Origin: GM7GCV1 sp965222065
GTDB lineage: Bacteria > Pseudomonadota > Gammaproteobacteria > Pseudomonadales > GM7GCV1
Assembly (NCBI GenBank): GCA_965222065.1
Contig: OZ244933.1
Location: 496,001 to 560,000 of the forward strand
Length of the DNA: 64,000 nt
Direction: 5' to 3'
The notes under the pieces were generated by a model. That model was not told the origin of the DNA. It worked only from the letters and a program-made list of their open reading frames with translations, and ran no database searches. A program made the translations under genes and the position numbers. Of this stretch, positions 45,153-54,424 are shown one piece after another; position 1 is the first letter of the stretch; the number at the start of each line of letters is the position of its first letter.

Positions 45153-47447
45153 TCATTCAGCCGACTCAGTTGTCGTTCTTTTGGATGACTTTTTGTCCAG
45201 CGGTTTAAACTCAAGAGCTAGATCGTCCCCTTCAATACGAACGATCAGTTTTCCACCGTTCACCAGATCACCAAACAACAGCTGTTCTGCCAAGGGCTTT
45301 TTGAGCTTCTCGTCAATCAGGCGTGCCATGGGACGAGCCCCCATGGTTTCATCATAGCCATGCTCTGCAAGCCAGTCTCTCGCATCATCCTGCAGATGTA
45401 TCTGGACACCTTTCTCATCGACCTGGGTTTGCAGTTCAACCACAAACTTGTCGACAACGGTTTTGACCACATCCATGGGCAGCGTACCAAACTGGACAAT
45501 GGCATCCAGCCGGTTGCGAAACTCCGGCGTAAAGATACGCTTGAGCGCTTCCATCGCATCCGTACTGTGATCCTGCTTGGTAAAGCCTATGGAAGCCCGA
45601 CTCATGGATTCCACCCCGGCATTACTCGTCATGATCAAAATCACATTGCGAAAATCAGCCTTGCGACCGTTATTGTCGGTCAATGCCCCATGATCCATCA
45701 CCTGCAGTAACAGGTTAAATACTTCCGGATGCGCTTTCTCTATCTCATCCAGCAGTACGACAGAGTGCGGATGCTTGGTCACTGCGTCGGTCAGCAACCC
45801 GCCCTGGTCAAAGCCGACATAACCAGGAGGTGCCCCAATCAGGCGCGAGACCGTATGACGCTCCATGTATTCCGACATATCGAAACGAATTAATTCGATA
45901 CCCATGATTTTGGCCAGTTGGCGACAGACTTCTGTCTTGCCCACACCGGTAGGTCCGGTAAACAGGAAACTGCCCACCGGCTTTTCCTCTTTTTTCAAAC
46001 CTGCACGGGATAATTTGATCGCATCGGCGACCGCGGAAATAGCTTTCGACTGTCCGAAGACCACCATTTTTAGCCGGTCTTCAAGATTTCTTAGCTGTTC
46101 CTTATCCGAGCTGGATACCGATTTTGGCGGAATACGGGCAATCTTGCTGACAACGGCCTCAATGTCAGAGGTCCCAATGGTTTTCTTGCGTTTGCTTTTG
46201 GCCTGCAAACGCTGATAGGCACCTGCCTCATCAATGACATCTATGGCCTTGTCCGGCAGATAGCGATCAGTGATATGGCGGGCAGACAACTCTGCCGCCG
46301 AACGCAGCGCCTTATCCTGATAGCGGATACCGTAATGATCTTCAAAGCGGGTTTTCAGCCCGCGCAAAATCTGGAAGGTTTCTTCCACACTGGGTTCGGG
46401 AACATCCACTTTCTGGAAACGGCGGGAAAGCGCCCGATCCTTCTCAAAAATTCCCCGGAACTCCTGGTACGTCGTCGAACCAATCAGGCGGATTTTTCCG
46501 GAAGTCAGCATGGGTTTAAGCAGGTTGGACGCATCCATGACACCGCCAGATGCTGCCCCGGCACCGATGATTGTGTGAATCTCGTCAATAAAGAGAATCG
46601 ATTTATCCTCTTTGGCCAAATCGGCAAGCACACTTTTAAAGCGTTTTTCAAAATCACCGCGGTACTTGGTTCCCGCCAGCAACGCCCCCAGATCGAGGGA
46701 ATAAACGGTGCTCTCCAGAAGAATTTCCGGCACTTTCTCATCGACAATCAAACGTGCCAGCCCTTCAGCAATAGCCGTTTTACCTACCCCGCTCTCACCA
46801 ACCAGCAGCGGGTTGTTTTTGCGGCGACGAACCAGTATTTGTGCGACACGCTCAATCTCATGGGCCCGGCCGATAAGCGGGTCAATCTGGTCCTGTCGTG
46901 CAGCTTCATTCAGGTTCTGGGCAAACTGGTCGAGTGGCCTGGTCTGGGTTTCTTCCTTGTCGGCTTCCACTTCAGCCTCCAGCTCTTCCATGCTTGGCTC
47001 GCTGATGTCGTCCTGTTTGACATAGCCATGGCTGATAAAATTCACCACATCCACACGGTGGACGTCTTGCAGCTCCAGCAGGTAGGCCGCGTGACTTTCC
47101 TGCTCACTAAAAATGGCCACCAGAACATTGGCCCCGGTGCATTCATCCTTGCCAGAAGACTGCACATGAAAAATGGCACGCTGAAGTACGCGCTGAAACC
47201 CGAGTGTGGGCTGCACCTCGGGCTTTTCCTCGCCCTCGGGAACCATGGGCGTGTTTTCTTCAATAAATTCCGTCAGCTGGTCCCTCAGGGTAAACAGATC
47301 CGCACCACAGGCGTTAAGCACCTCAAGGGCGGACTGGTTGTCGAGCAATGCCAGTAGTAAATGCTCTACTGTCATAAATTCATGTCGGCGGGACCTGGCC
47401 TCTTTAAACGCCAGGTTGAGGGAAAGTTCCAGATCTCTACTTAGCAT
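45153..47447 (-). CDS. clpA: ATP-dependent Clp protease ATP-binding subunit ClpA
   Basis: 764-residue double AAA+ unfoldase working with ClpP. The N-domain (1-145) binds ClpS. AAA module 1 has GESGVGKTAIAEG (near 214). AAA module 2 has GPTGVGKTEVCRQ (near 500) and the ClpP-binding IGF-like loop (ASIGFTKQ). Length is close to E. coli ClpA (758). clpS lies 32 nt upstream on the same strand, so adaptor and unfoldase are co-expressed. Confidence 0.97.
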   Translation of the reverse strand: MLSRDLELSLNLAFKEARSRRHEFMTVEHLLLALLDNQSALEVLNACGADLFTLRDQLTEFIEENTPMVPEGEEKPEVQPTLGFQRVLQRAIFHVQSSGKDECTGANVLVAIFSEQESHAAYLLELQDVHRVDVVNFISHGYVKQDDISEPSMEELEAEVEADKEETQTRPLDQFAQNLNEAARQDQIDPLIGRAHEIERVAQILVRRRKNNPLLVGESGVGKTAIAEGLARLIVDEKVPEILLESTVYSLDLGALLAGTKYRGDFEKRFKSVLADLAKEDKSILFIDEIHTIIGAGAASGGVMDASNLLKPMLTSGKIRLIGSTTYQEFRGIFEKDRALSRRFQKVDVPEPSVEETFQILRGLKTRFEDHYGIRYQDKALRSAAELSARHITDRYLPDKAIDVIDEAGAYQRLQAKSKRKKTIGTSDIEAVVSKIARIPPKSVSSSDKEQLRNLEDRLKMVVFGQSKAISAVADAIKLSRAGLKKEEKPVGSFLFTGPTGVGKTEVCRQLAKIMGIELIRFDMSEYMERHTVSRLIGAPPGYVGFDQGGLLTDAVTKHPHSVVLLDEIEKAHPEVFNLLLQVMDHGALTDNNGRKADFRNVILIMTSNAGVESMSRASIGFTKQDHSTDAMEALKRIFTPEFRNRLDAIVQFGTLPMDVVKTVVDKFVVELQTQVDEKGVQIHLQDDARDWLAEHGYDETMGARPMARLIDEKLKKPLAEQLLFGDLVNGGKLIVRIEGDDLALEFKPLDKKSSKRTTTESAE

Positions 47448-47479
47448 ATGTACACCTGCTTGGGTTGGGCTGGATTGCG

Positions 47480-47836
47480 TTATTCATCATCGTCATCCAG
47501 CGAGGGCTCTATATCACAGAGCAAGGGGTGTTCAGATTCTCGCGCATACTTGTTTACGGCATAAGCCTTGGTTTCGGCAATATCTTTTGGATACACACCA
47601 CATACCGCCCTGCCCTTGGTATGTATGGCCAGCATAATTTGAGTCGCGGCCGTTCGATCTTTCCCGAAAAAAGTTTCGAGTACTTCAACAACGAACTCCA
47701 TGGGCGTGTAATCGTCATTCAACATAATGACGCAATACAGGGGAGGTTTTTTTAAACGGGGCTTTGCCTCCTGAAGCAAGAGACCGGAATCTCCTTCATG
47801 GCCGGGTGAATTTGATTGCGAAAGCATAATCTTCAT
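47480..47836 (-). CDS. clpS: ClpA adaptor protein ClpS
   Basis: About 118-residue N-degron adaptor. The flexible N-tail (to about residue 35) is followed by the folded core PPLYCVIMLNDDYTPMEFV, which holds the residues that contact the N-terminal Leu/Phe (NDD), and HTKGRAVCGVYP. An acidic tail (SLDDDDE) closes the protein. The start is uncertain: ATG at 47836, 47827 or 47866, all without a strong Shine-Dalgarno; 47836 is my choice. Confidence 0.92.
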   Translation of the reverse strand: MKIMLSQSNSPGHEGDSGLLLQEAKPRLKKPPLYCVIMLNDDYTPMEFVVEVLETFFGKDRTAATQIMLAIHTKGRAVCGVYPKDIAETKAYAVNKYARESEHPLLCDIEPSLDDDDE

Positions 47837-48044
47837 AGGCAAATATTCTACGCCATATATATGCATTCAGACCGCTATTTGGCATGAAAAATTGCGATAC
47901 AGGTCATGAATTTCAGGTTACATACAGATATTGAAAAAGTTGACAACTGAACCCTTTTTGTGCAATTTTGATGATTCATCAATTATAAGCATGAGTGAAT
48001 TCCTTGAATTCGCGCACTGTAACGGATCGAAAGGGGGAGATGTT

Positions 48045-48338
48045 ATGCCGACCGGGACTGTGAAGTGGTTTAACAACGCGAAGGGGTACGGTTTTATCCT
48101 GCCGGAAGATGATGATTCTGATGTATTCGCACATTATTCAGCCATCGAAATGGACGGTTACAAGACCTTAAAGGCAGGTCAGCGAGTCGATTTTGAGCTT
48201 GTGGATGGCGATAAAGGCAAACATGCAGCACACATCACTTTGCTAAACGGTGCAGCAGGCCCTGATTCTGATTCTGCCGAAGCTGAAACCGAAAACAAGG
48301 CCGAGTCTGACGATACGGCTGCCAGCGCGACCGGTTAA
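48045..48338 (+). CDS. cspD: Cold-shock-domain protein, CspD-like
   Basis: 97-residue single-strand nucleic-acid-binding protein. The cold-shock domain (1-67) has RNP1 KGYGFILPE and RNP2 DVFAHYSAI. An acidic Ala/Glu/Asp tail (about 72-97) replaces the compact end of other Csp proteins. The start at 48045 follows GGGGGAGATGTT. Divergent from clpS, the position of cspD in many gammaproteobacteria; E. coli CspD is a replication inhibitor of stationary phase. Confidence 0.88.
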   Translation: MPTGTVKWFNNAKGYGFILPEDDDSDVFAHYSAIEMDGYKTLKAGQRVDFELVDGDKGKHAAHITLLNGAAGPDSDSAEAETENKAESDDTAASATG

Positions 48339-48351
48339 CTGCCTGAGCAAT

Positions 48352-48380
48352 AAAAAAGCCCTTCATGGAAGGGCTTTTTT
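48352..48380. terminator. Bidirectional terminator between cspD and icd
   Basis: A6-GCCCTTC-ATG-GAAGGGC-T6: perfect stem with A-run and T-run on opposite sides, so it can stop both convergent genes. Confidence 0.9.
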
Positions 48381-48391
48381 GCATGTCTGGC

Positions 48392-50620
48392 TTATAGAGA
48401 AGCCAGTGAATTGGTCAGCGTTTCGCTTGGGCACATGGCTTTTCTTGCCTTGTCGTCATCCAGTAGGTAATACCCTCCCAAATCTACGCCTGAACCCTGG
48501 GTTGCATTGATTTCAGACAGGATCTGGGCTTCCCCGGACTCAATCTGTTTGGCAAATTCCGTAAAGCTGGCTTTTAGTCCGGCATCCTCATCCTGTGCCG
48601 CCAGCTCCTGCGCCCAATACATGGCCAGGTAAAAGTGACTGCCCCGGTTATCCAGTTCGCCGACATTTCGCATCGGTGACTTGCCATTGTTTAGCAGCGC
48701 TCCTGTTGCCTTATCCAGGGTCCTGGCCAACACTCCTGCCCTGGTGTTTCCATCCGTATTGGCAAAATGTTCAAAAGAGACTGCCAGGGCCAAAAACTCA
48801 CCCAGGGAATCCCATCGCAGGTGTCCTTCCTCAACGAATTGCTGCACATGCTTGGGAGCGGAGCCGCCAGCACCGGTTTCAAACAGGCCACCACCCGCCA
48901 TTAAAGGCACGATAGAGAGCATTTTGGCACTGGTGCCCAATTCCAGGATGGGAAACAGATCAGTGAGGTAGTCCCTGAGCACATTGCCCGTGACCGAGAT
49001 TGTGTCTTCCCCCTTAATGATCCTTTCCATCGTGAAACGGATAGCGTCAACAGGTGGCATGATACGGATATCCAGGCCCTCGGTATCCAGCTCTGCAAGA
49101 TACTGCTCCACCTTTTTGATAAGAACAGCATCGTGTCCACGCTGCGGGTCCAGCCAGAATACTGCAGGCATTCCGGACAGTCGTGAACGGTTGACTGCAA
49201 GCTTGACCCAGTCATGAATGGGTGCGTCCTTGGTCTGGCAACTGCGCCAGATATCACCGGCCTCTACCTGATGATCTATAAGCACATTGCCCTGAGCATC
49301 CACAATACGAACCGTCCCGTTTTCTTCCAACTGGAAGGTCTTGTCGTGGGAGCCATATTCTTCGGCTTTTTGAGCCATAAGGCCCACGTTAGGCACAGTA
49401 CCCATGGTTTTCGGATCAAAGGCACCATGTTCCTTACAAAAGCTGATCGTTTCCTGGTAGATACGGGCATAACTGCGATCCGGAATCACTGCCAGGGTAT
49501 CCTGCGTTTCCCCCTGGGCATTCCACATCTTTCCGCCCTCGCGAATCATGGCGGGCATGGACGCATCAATAATCACATCGCTGGGAACGTGAAGATTGGT
49601 AATTCCCTTATCCGAATTCACCATGGCAATGGATGGGGAATTTTCGTAACAGGCTTTGATATCCTGCTCAATTTCAGCCTGTTTGGCTTCATCCAGCGTG
49701 GCAATTTTGTCCAATACATTGCCGAAGCCGTTATTGGGGTTAACACCAAGCTGGTCAAATGTAGACTGGTGCTTGTCAAACAGGTCTTTAAAGAAAACCT
49801 TTACGCCTTCGCCAAAGATGATGGGATCCGAGACTTTCATCATGGTGGCCTTCAGGTGAAGAGACCAGAGCAGTCCCTGCGATTTCGCATCGGCGATTGT
49901 TTTATCAAAGAACTCTGCCAACGCTTTTCTTTTCATATACATGCCATCGATAACTTCCCCTTTTTGCACAGGGAAGTCAGGCTTTAATATAGAGACCTCG
50001 CCTGTATCGGAGACAAACTCAATTCGAATTTTGGAGTCGGCATCCATGGCAACCGACTTTTCAGTTTCAAAAAAGTCCCCACTTTCCATGTGCGCAACAC
50101 GGGTTTGGGAATCCGCAGCCCAGCTACCCATTCGATGGGGATTGTTACGTGCGTAGCTTTTCACGGCACCGGGGGCACGACGGTCGGAATTCCCCTGGCG
50201 AAGCACCGGATTAACGGCACTACCAAGCACTTTACCGTAGCGGTCGCGTATGTCTTTCTCTTCATCACTGGATGGCGAATCAGGAAACTCGGGAACGGCA
50301 TAGCCCTTCTGCTGGAGCTCTTTAATGGCGGCCTTTAGCTGTGGCAGCGAGGCACTGATATTGGGCAACTTGATAATATTGGCATCGGGACTGAGGCATA
50401 GCTCTCCGAGTTCATTCAACGCGTCAGGAATCTGTTGGTCCGCTTGAAGATAATCGGGAAAATTGGCAAGAATCCGGGCGGCAAGGGAAATATCACTTAT
50501 GTCGACTTCAATATCAGCTTTTGCGGCATAGGCCCGTATAATGGGCAAAAGCGAGTAAGTAGCCAGGGCTGGCGCTTCATCAGTTTTCGTGTAAATAATC
50601 TTGGACTTTGACACCGTCAT
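48392..50620 (-). CDS. icd: Monomeric NADP-dependent isocitrate dehydrogenase
   Basis: 742-residue monomeric-type IDH (the Azotobacter/Vibrio class), unrelated in length to the 416-residue dimeric E. coli enzyme. It shows the N-terminal KIIYTKTDEAPALATYSLLP, the substrate region NPVLRQGNSDRRAP and NPHRMGSW, and WLDPQRGHD. It converts isocitrate to 2-oxoglutarate in the TCA cycle. No dimeric-type icd is visible here, whereas Pseudomonas carries both side by side. Divergent from nudJ. Confidence 0.96.
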   Translation of the reverse strand: MTVSKSKIIYTKTDEAPALATYSLLPIIRAYAAKADIEVDISDISLAARILANFPDYLQADQQIPDALNELGELCLSPDANIIKLPNISASLPQLKAAIKELQQKGYAVPEFPDSPSSDEEKDIRDRYGKVLGSAVNPVLRQGNSDRRAPGAVKSYARNNPHRMGSWAADSQTRVAHMESGDFFETEKSVAMDADSKIRIEFVSDTGEVSILKPDFPVQKGEVIDGMYMKRKALAEFFDKTIADAKSQGLLWSLHLKATMMKVSDPIIFGEGVKVFFKDLFDKHQSTFDQLGVNPNNGFGNVLDKIATLDEAKQAEIEQDIKACYENSPSIAMVNSDKGITNLHVPSDVIIDASMPAMIREGGKMWNAQGETQDTLAVIPDRSYARIYQETISFCKEHGAFDPKTMGTVPNVGLMAQKAEEYGSHDKTFQLEENGTVRIVDAQGNVLIDHQVEAGDIWRSCQTKDAPIHDWVKLAVNRSRLSGMPAVFWLDPQRGHDAVLIKKVEQYLAELDTEGLDIRIMPPVDAIRFTMERIIKGEDTISVTGNVLRDYLTDLFPILELGTSAKMLSIVPLMAGGGLFETGAGGSAPKHVQQFVEEGHLRWDSLGEFLALAVSFEHFANTDGNTRAGVLARTLDKATGALLNNGKSPMRNVGELDNRGSHFYLAMYWAQELAAQDEDAGLKASFTEFAKQIESGEAQILSEINATQGSGVDLGGYYLLDDDKARKAMCPSETLTNSLASL

Positions 50621-50803
50621 CTATTCCTCTGGGATTTCAACATAAACTACGCTGTGAGATATGCAGGACTGCAATTAACAGTAAAATGCCCCTGCACTAT
50701 GTGTACCTTGATCGAAAATTTTACAGGAATCATTCTCTGAAATGGACGATAACCGCCATTCATCGAAGTTATCTTTTGTCATAACAGAAAAACAAGCGCG
50801 CTG

Positions 50804-51250
50804 ATGACAGACCGTATTCATTTAACCGTAGGTGTCGTCTGTGAAAAGGACGGCAAGCTGTTAATGGTTGAGGAGAGAGACAAGCAGACTCGCACGCGGG
50901 TACTCAACCAGCCGGCAGGCCATATCGAACCCGGCGAGACTTTTAAGCAGGCAGCACTTCGTGAAGCCCTGGAAGAAACCGGGTATCAACTGGAACTGGA
51001 GGCCTTACTTGGTCTTTCCTGTTACCCGGCGCCTAACGGCGTGACCTATTACCGGGTGAGCTTTCTGGCCAGCTGTCCGGATCAAACGCCCTCTGCCAAT
51101 ATTGATAGCGAAATCGATGCTGTTTACTGGATGACTGTGGAAGACATCATGGCCGCAGACAATCATCGCAGCAAACTGGTCGCCATGGATATCGAACGAT
51201 ATCTGGAAGGAACGCGCTACCCCTTGGAAATGATTAGCGAAGCCCCCTAG
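50804..51250 (+). CDS. nudJ: NUDIX phosphatase NudJ
   Basis: 148-residue Nudix hydrolase. The Nudix box GHIEPGETFKQAALREALEETG is complete, including the REALEETG metal-binding helix. E. coli NudJ hydrolyses thiamine pyrophosphate precursors and nucleoside phosphates. It lies 38 nt before mnmA; nudJ-mnmA-hflD-purB is the same gene order as in E. coli. Confidence 0.92.
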   Translation: MTDRIHLTVGVVCEKDGKLLMVEERDKQTRTRVLNQPAGHIEPGETFKQAALREALEETGYQLELEALLGLSCYPAPNGVTYYRVSFLASCPDQTPSANIDSEIDAVYWMTVEDIMAADNHRSKLVAMDIERYLEGTRYPLEMISEAP

Positions 51251-51288
51251 AATAGCCGCCCTTTTTCGATCTCTATCCACGAATCATT

Positions 51289-52386
51289 ATGTCCAGCCAG
51301 GGAAAACCCAATAAAGTCATCGTCGGCATGTCCGGTGGCGTCGACTCCTCTGTCTCCGCCTATCTCCTGTTACAGGCGGGCTATGAGGTCGAGGGTCTTT
51401 TCATGAAAAACTGGGAAGAGGATGATGGCACAGAGTACTGTACCGCCATTGCTGACCTGGCAGATGCCCAGCAGGTTTGTGACCGGCTTGGGATACCCCT
51501 GCACAGCGCCAACTTTGCTGCCGAGTACTGGGATAATGTTTTCGAACACTTTCTATCGGAATACAAGGCAAACCGTACCCCCAATCCCGATATCCTCTGT
51601 AACAGGGAAATTAAATTCAAGGCGTTCCTGGAATATGCCGAGGAACTGGGTGCTGACTATATCGCTACCGGGCACTACGCCCGTTTGGAAAAAGAGGACG
51701 GTCAGACCCGACTGTTAAAAGGCCTGGACGCCAATAAGGACCAAAGCTATTTTCTGCATGCGGTAGATGAATCCGCGTTTGCCAAATCAATCTTCCCTGT
51801 GGGCGATATCGAAAAATCCCGGGTCAGGGACATCGCCGAAGCCCAAAACTTTGTTACCCATAACAAGAAGGACAGTACCGGAATATGTTTTATCGGGGAG
51901 CGCCGTTTTAAGGATTTCCTGGAAACCTACCTACCCGCCCAGCCGGGCAAGATACGCGCTCTGGACGGACAAATACTGGGCGACCATGATGGGCTCATGT
52001 ACTACACCATGGGGCAGCGACAAGGGTTAAGAATTGGCGGTATTAGCGGCGCACCCGAAGAAGCCTGGTACGTTGCTGCCAAGGATATTCCCAACAACGA
52101 ACTGATCGTTGTCCAGGGTGGTGACCATCCCGCTCTAATGAGTACCGCTTTATATACCGGCCCCATACATTTTATTAACGGTGAACCTGGGGACGGCACC
52201 TTGCGGTGCAAGGCAAAAACCCGCTACCGCCAGCCAGATCAGGCCTGTATGCTGCAAAAGATCGAACATGGCTGGCATGTTCAGTTTGAACAACCACAGC
52301 GAGCTGTCACTCCGGGGCAATCCCTGGTTCTCTACCAGGGAGACCACTGCCTTGGTGGCGGTATTATTGAGAGCACTGAGTCATGA
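51289..52386 (+). CDS. mnmA: tRNA-specific 2-thiouridylase MnmA
   Basis: 365-residue enzyme that thiolates U34 in Lys, Glu and Gln tRNAs. The PP-loop SGGVDS (15-20) activates with ATP. The catalytic cysteines are Cys104 (DILCNREIKF) and Cys200 (STGICFIGE). The C-terminal beta domain (about 215-365) is present. Its stop overlaps the start of hflD (ATGA), so the two are translationally coupled. Confidence 0.97.
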   Translation: MSSQGKPNKVIVGMSGGVDSSVSAYLLLQAGYEVEGLFMKNWEEDDGTEYCTAIADLADAQQVCDRLGIPLHSANFAAEYWDNVFEHFLSEYKANRTPNPDILCNREIKFKAFLEYAEELGADYIATGHYARLEKEDGQTRLLKGLDANKDQSYFLHAVDESAFAKSIFPVGDIEKSRVRDIAEAQNFVTHNKKDSTGICFIGERRFKDFLETYLPAQPGKIRALDGQILGDHDGLMYYTMGQRQGLRIGGISGAPEEAWYVAAKDIPNNELIVVQGGDHPALMSTALYTGPIHFINGEPGDGTLRCKAKTRYRQPDQACMLQKIEHGWHVQFEQPQRAVTPGQSLVLYQGDHCLGGGIIESTES

Positions 52387-53006
52387 TTCACTGGTTTTTT
52401 CCGCATTACGATGAACGCATGGCCCTGTCTTTGGCCGGCGTATGGCAATCTACGACCCTGGCAAATGAACTGGCCGGCTCCGGCAGTTGCGATATTCCTT
52501 CGTATGAACGCTGCCTAAGGGCATTGCTCGAGCTGGACCCCAAAGAAGATTCAGAGGTTTTCGGGCAGCCAGGTGACATGCGAATGGGCCTAATGCAACT
52601 GGACCATTTTTGTCGGGAAGCGACCCCGCAGGATCTACCCAGCCGGTATGCCATCCAGATTCTGCAGCTGCAAAAGATCTTGCAAAAAAAGCCCGCGGCA
52701 CAGGAAGAGGTACGTAGTGCCTTGTCTCATGCCAAGAGGCAGGCAGACTTTTATGGACTGGACGATCAGAACCTGATGAAAAATGTTGCAGATACCTATC
52801 GCAAAAACCTAAGTCCGTTACTGGAAATCCAGATTATGGGAAAACACCAGTTTCTGGAACAGGAGGTGGTCGCCGCCCGGGTAAGGGTCATGCTCTTTGC
52901 AGCCGTGCGTTTCGCCTTTTTGTGGCGTCAATCGGGCGGCCAGACTTTACACCTTTTGACAGCACGCAGAAGAATTCGCGAACAGGTGCTGGAACTCTTA
53001 AAATAG
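52383..53006 (+). CDS. hflD: High frequency lysogenization protein HflD
   Basis: 207-residue all-helical, peripherally membrane-associated protein of the DUF489/HflD family. It shows LSLAGVWQSTTLANELA near the N-terminus and QVVARVRVMLFAAVRFAFLWRQ-type hydrophobic helices near the C-terminus. In E. coli it affects lambda lysogeny; the normal cellular role is unclear. It overlaps mnmA by 4 nt and precedes purB by 49 nt. Confidence 0.93.
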   Translation: MIHWFFPHYDERMALSLAGVWQSTTLANELAGSGSCDIPSYERCLRALLELDPKEDSEVFGQPGDMRMGLMQLDHFCREATPQDLPSRYAIQILQLQKILQKKPAAQEEVRSALSHAKRQADFYGLDDQNLMKNVADTYRKNLSPLLEIQIMGKHQFLEQEVVAARVRVMLFAAVRFAFLWRQSGGQTLHLLTARRRIREQVLELLK

Positions 53007-53055
53007 ATGCAACAATCGACTTTATATAAATTTTATCGACTAACCAGGACAACAG

Positions 53056-54420
53056 ATGCAACTTTCTGAATTGAACGCTGTTTCACCCATTGATGGCCGT
53101 TATGGCAACAAAACCGCCGACTTACGCTCCATATTTAGCGAATTCGGCCTGATCAGCGCGCGCGTGGAAGTTGAAATCCGCTGGTTACAGGGTTTGGCAG
53201 CACACCCACAGATCAAGGAAGTCCCGGCACTTTCGGACGAAGCAAATTCAGCTCTTAACAACATCGTCGATAACTTTTCCGAGACTGATGCAGCAACAAT
53301 CAAAGACATTGAAAAAACCACCAATCACGACGTTAAGGCGGTTGAATATTTCATAAAACAACGCATCGACAGCCATGCAGAGCTCAAAGCCATTTCAGAG
53401 TTTGTTCACTTTGCCTGCACATCTGAAGACATCAACAATCTGTCACATGCATTGATGCTCAGTCGTGGCCGACAAACCCTGCTGAGGCTTGTTGACGAGA
53501 TTATTGGTGATCTGGCAGCAAAGGCAAAAAGCTTTGCAGAAGTTCCAATGCTATCCCGGACTCATGGACAGACAGCTTCCCCAACAACCGTAGGCAAGGA
53601 ATTCGCCAATGTGGTTGCCCGCATGCGACGCCAGCGAGACCAGATCGCATCCGTCGAGCTGCTCGGCAAGATCAATGGTGCCGTGGGCAACTACAACGCC
53701 CATTTATCGGCCTATCCGGAAATCGACTGGCCAGCGCATGCGGCGCGGTTTATCGAGTCTCTCGGGCTTGGCTGGAACCCTTACACCACACAGATTGAAC
53801 CGCACGACTATATAGCCGAACTTTTTGATGCCATCGCCCGCTTTAATACCATTCTGCTGGACCTGGACCGCGATATCTGGGGCTATATTTCACTGGGTTA
53901 TTTCAAACAAAAAACCATTGCTGGCGAAGTGGGCTCTTCGACCATGCCTCACAAGGTCAACCCTATCGATTTTGAAAACTCGGAAGGCAACCTGGGGCTG
54001 GCCAATGCCATCTTTACCCATCTGTCGGCCAAGCTGCCTGTATCACGCTGGCAACGCGACCTGACCGACTCTACCGTACTACGCAATATGGGGGTCGGTT
54101 TCGGCTACAGCCTGATTGCCTACGCCGCCACGTTGAAGGGTCTGGGCAAACTGGAGCTCAATGAAGCACGTCTGGCCCAGGACCTGGAAAACAGCTGGGA
54201 AGTATTGGCCGAACCTATTCAGACCGTTATGCGTCGTTACGGCATTGAAGAACCCTACGAGAAGCTCAAGGCACTTACGCGCGGGCAACAGGTTAATGCC
54301 GAGCTGTTCCAGTCATTTATCGAATCACTGGAAATACCGGACGAAGCAAAACAACAGCTCAAACAGCTGACCCCTGCCAGCTATATCGGCAATGCTGCTG
54401 AGCAGGCCAAAAAGATTTAA
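53056..54420 (+). CDS. purB: Adenylosuccinate lyase
   Basis: 454-residue cytosolic fumarase/aspartase-superfamily enzyme acting twice in purine synthesis: SAICAR to AICAR, and adenylosuccinate to AMP. The signature loop is GSSTMPHKVNPIDFENSEGN (near 295-313), with catalytic His in SRTHGQTAS. It is distinct from the exported lyase at 13.3-14.8 kb, which has an ASL-type signature and a signal peptide. Its stop lies 4 nt from the end of the convergent ggt gene. Confidence 0.97.
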   Translation: MQLSELNAVSPIDGRYGNKTADLRSIFSEFGLISARVEVEIRWLQGLAAHPQIKEVPALSDEANSALNNIVDNFSETDAATIKDIEKTTNHDVKAVEYFIKQRIDSHAELKAISEFVHFACTSEDINNLSHALMLSRGRQTLLRLVDEIIGDLAAKAKSFAEVPMLSRTHGQTASPTTVGKEFANVVARMRRQRDQIASVELLGKINGAVGNYNAHLSAYPEIDWPAHAARFIESLGLGWNPYTTQIEPHDYIAELFDAIARFNTILLDLDRDIWGYISLGYFKQKTIAGEVGSSTMPHKVNPIDFENSEGNLGLANAIFTHLSAKLPVSRWQRDLTDSTVLRNMGVGFGYSLIAYAATLKGLGKLELNEARLAQDLENSWEVLAEPIQTVMRRYGIEEPYEKLKALTRGQQVNAELFQSFIESLEIPDEAKQQLKQLTPASYIGNAAEQAKKI

Positions 54421-54424
54421 CAGG

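Noticed and set aside
46275..47357. 360-codon plus-strand open frame over clpA
   Set aside because: Antisense shadow of clpA; composition is unlike a real protein.
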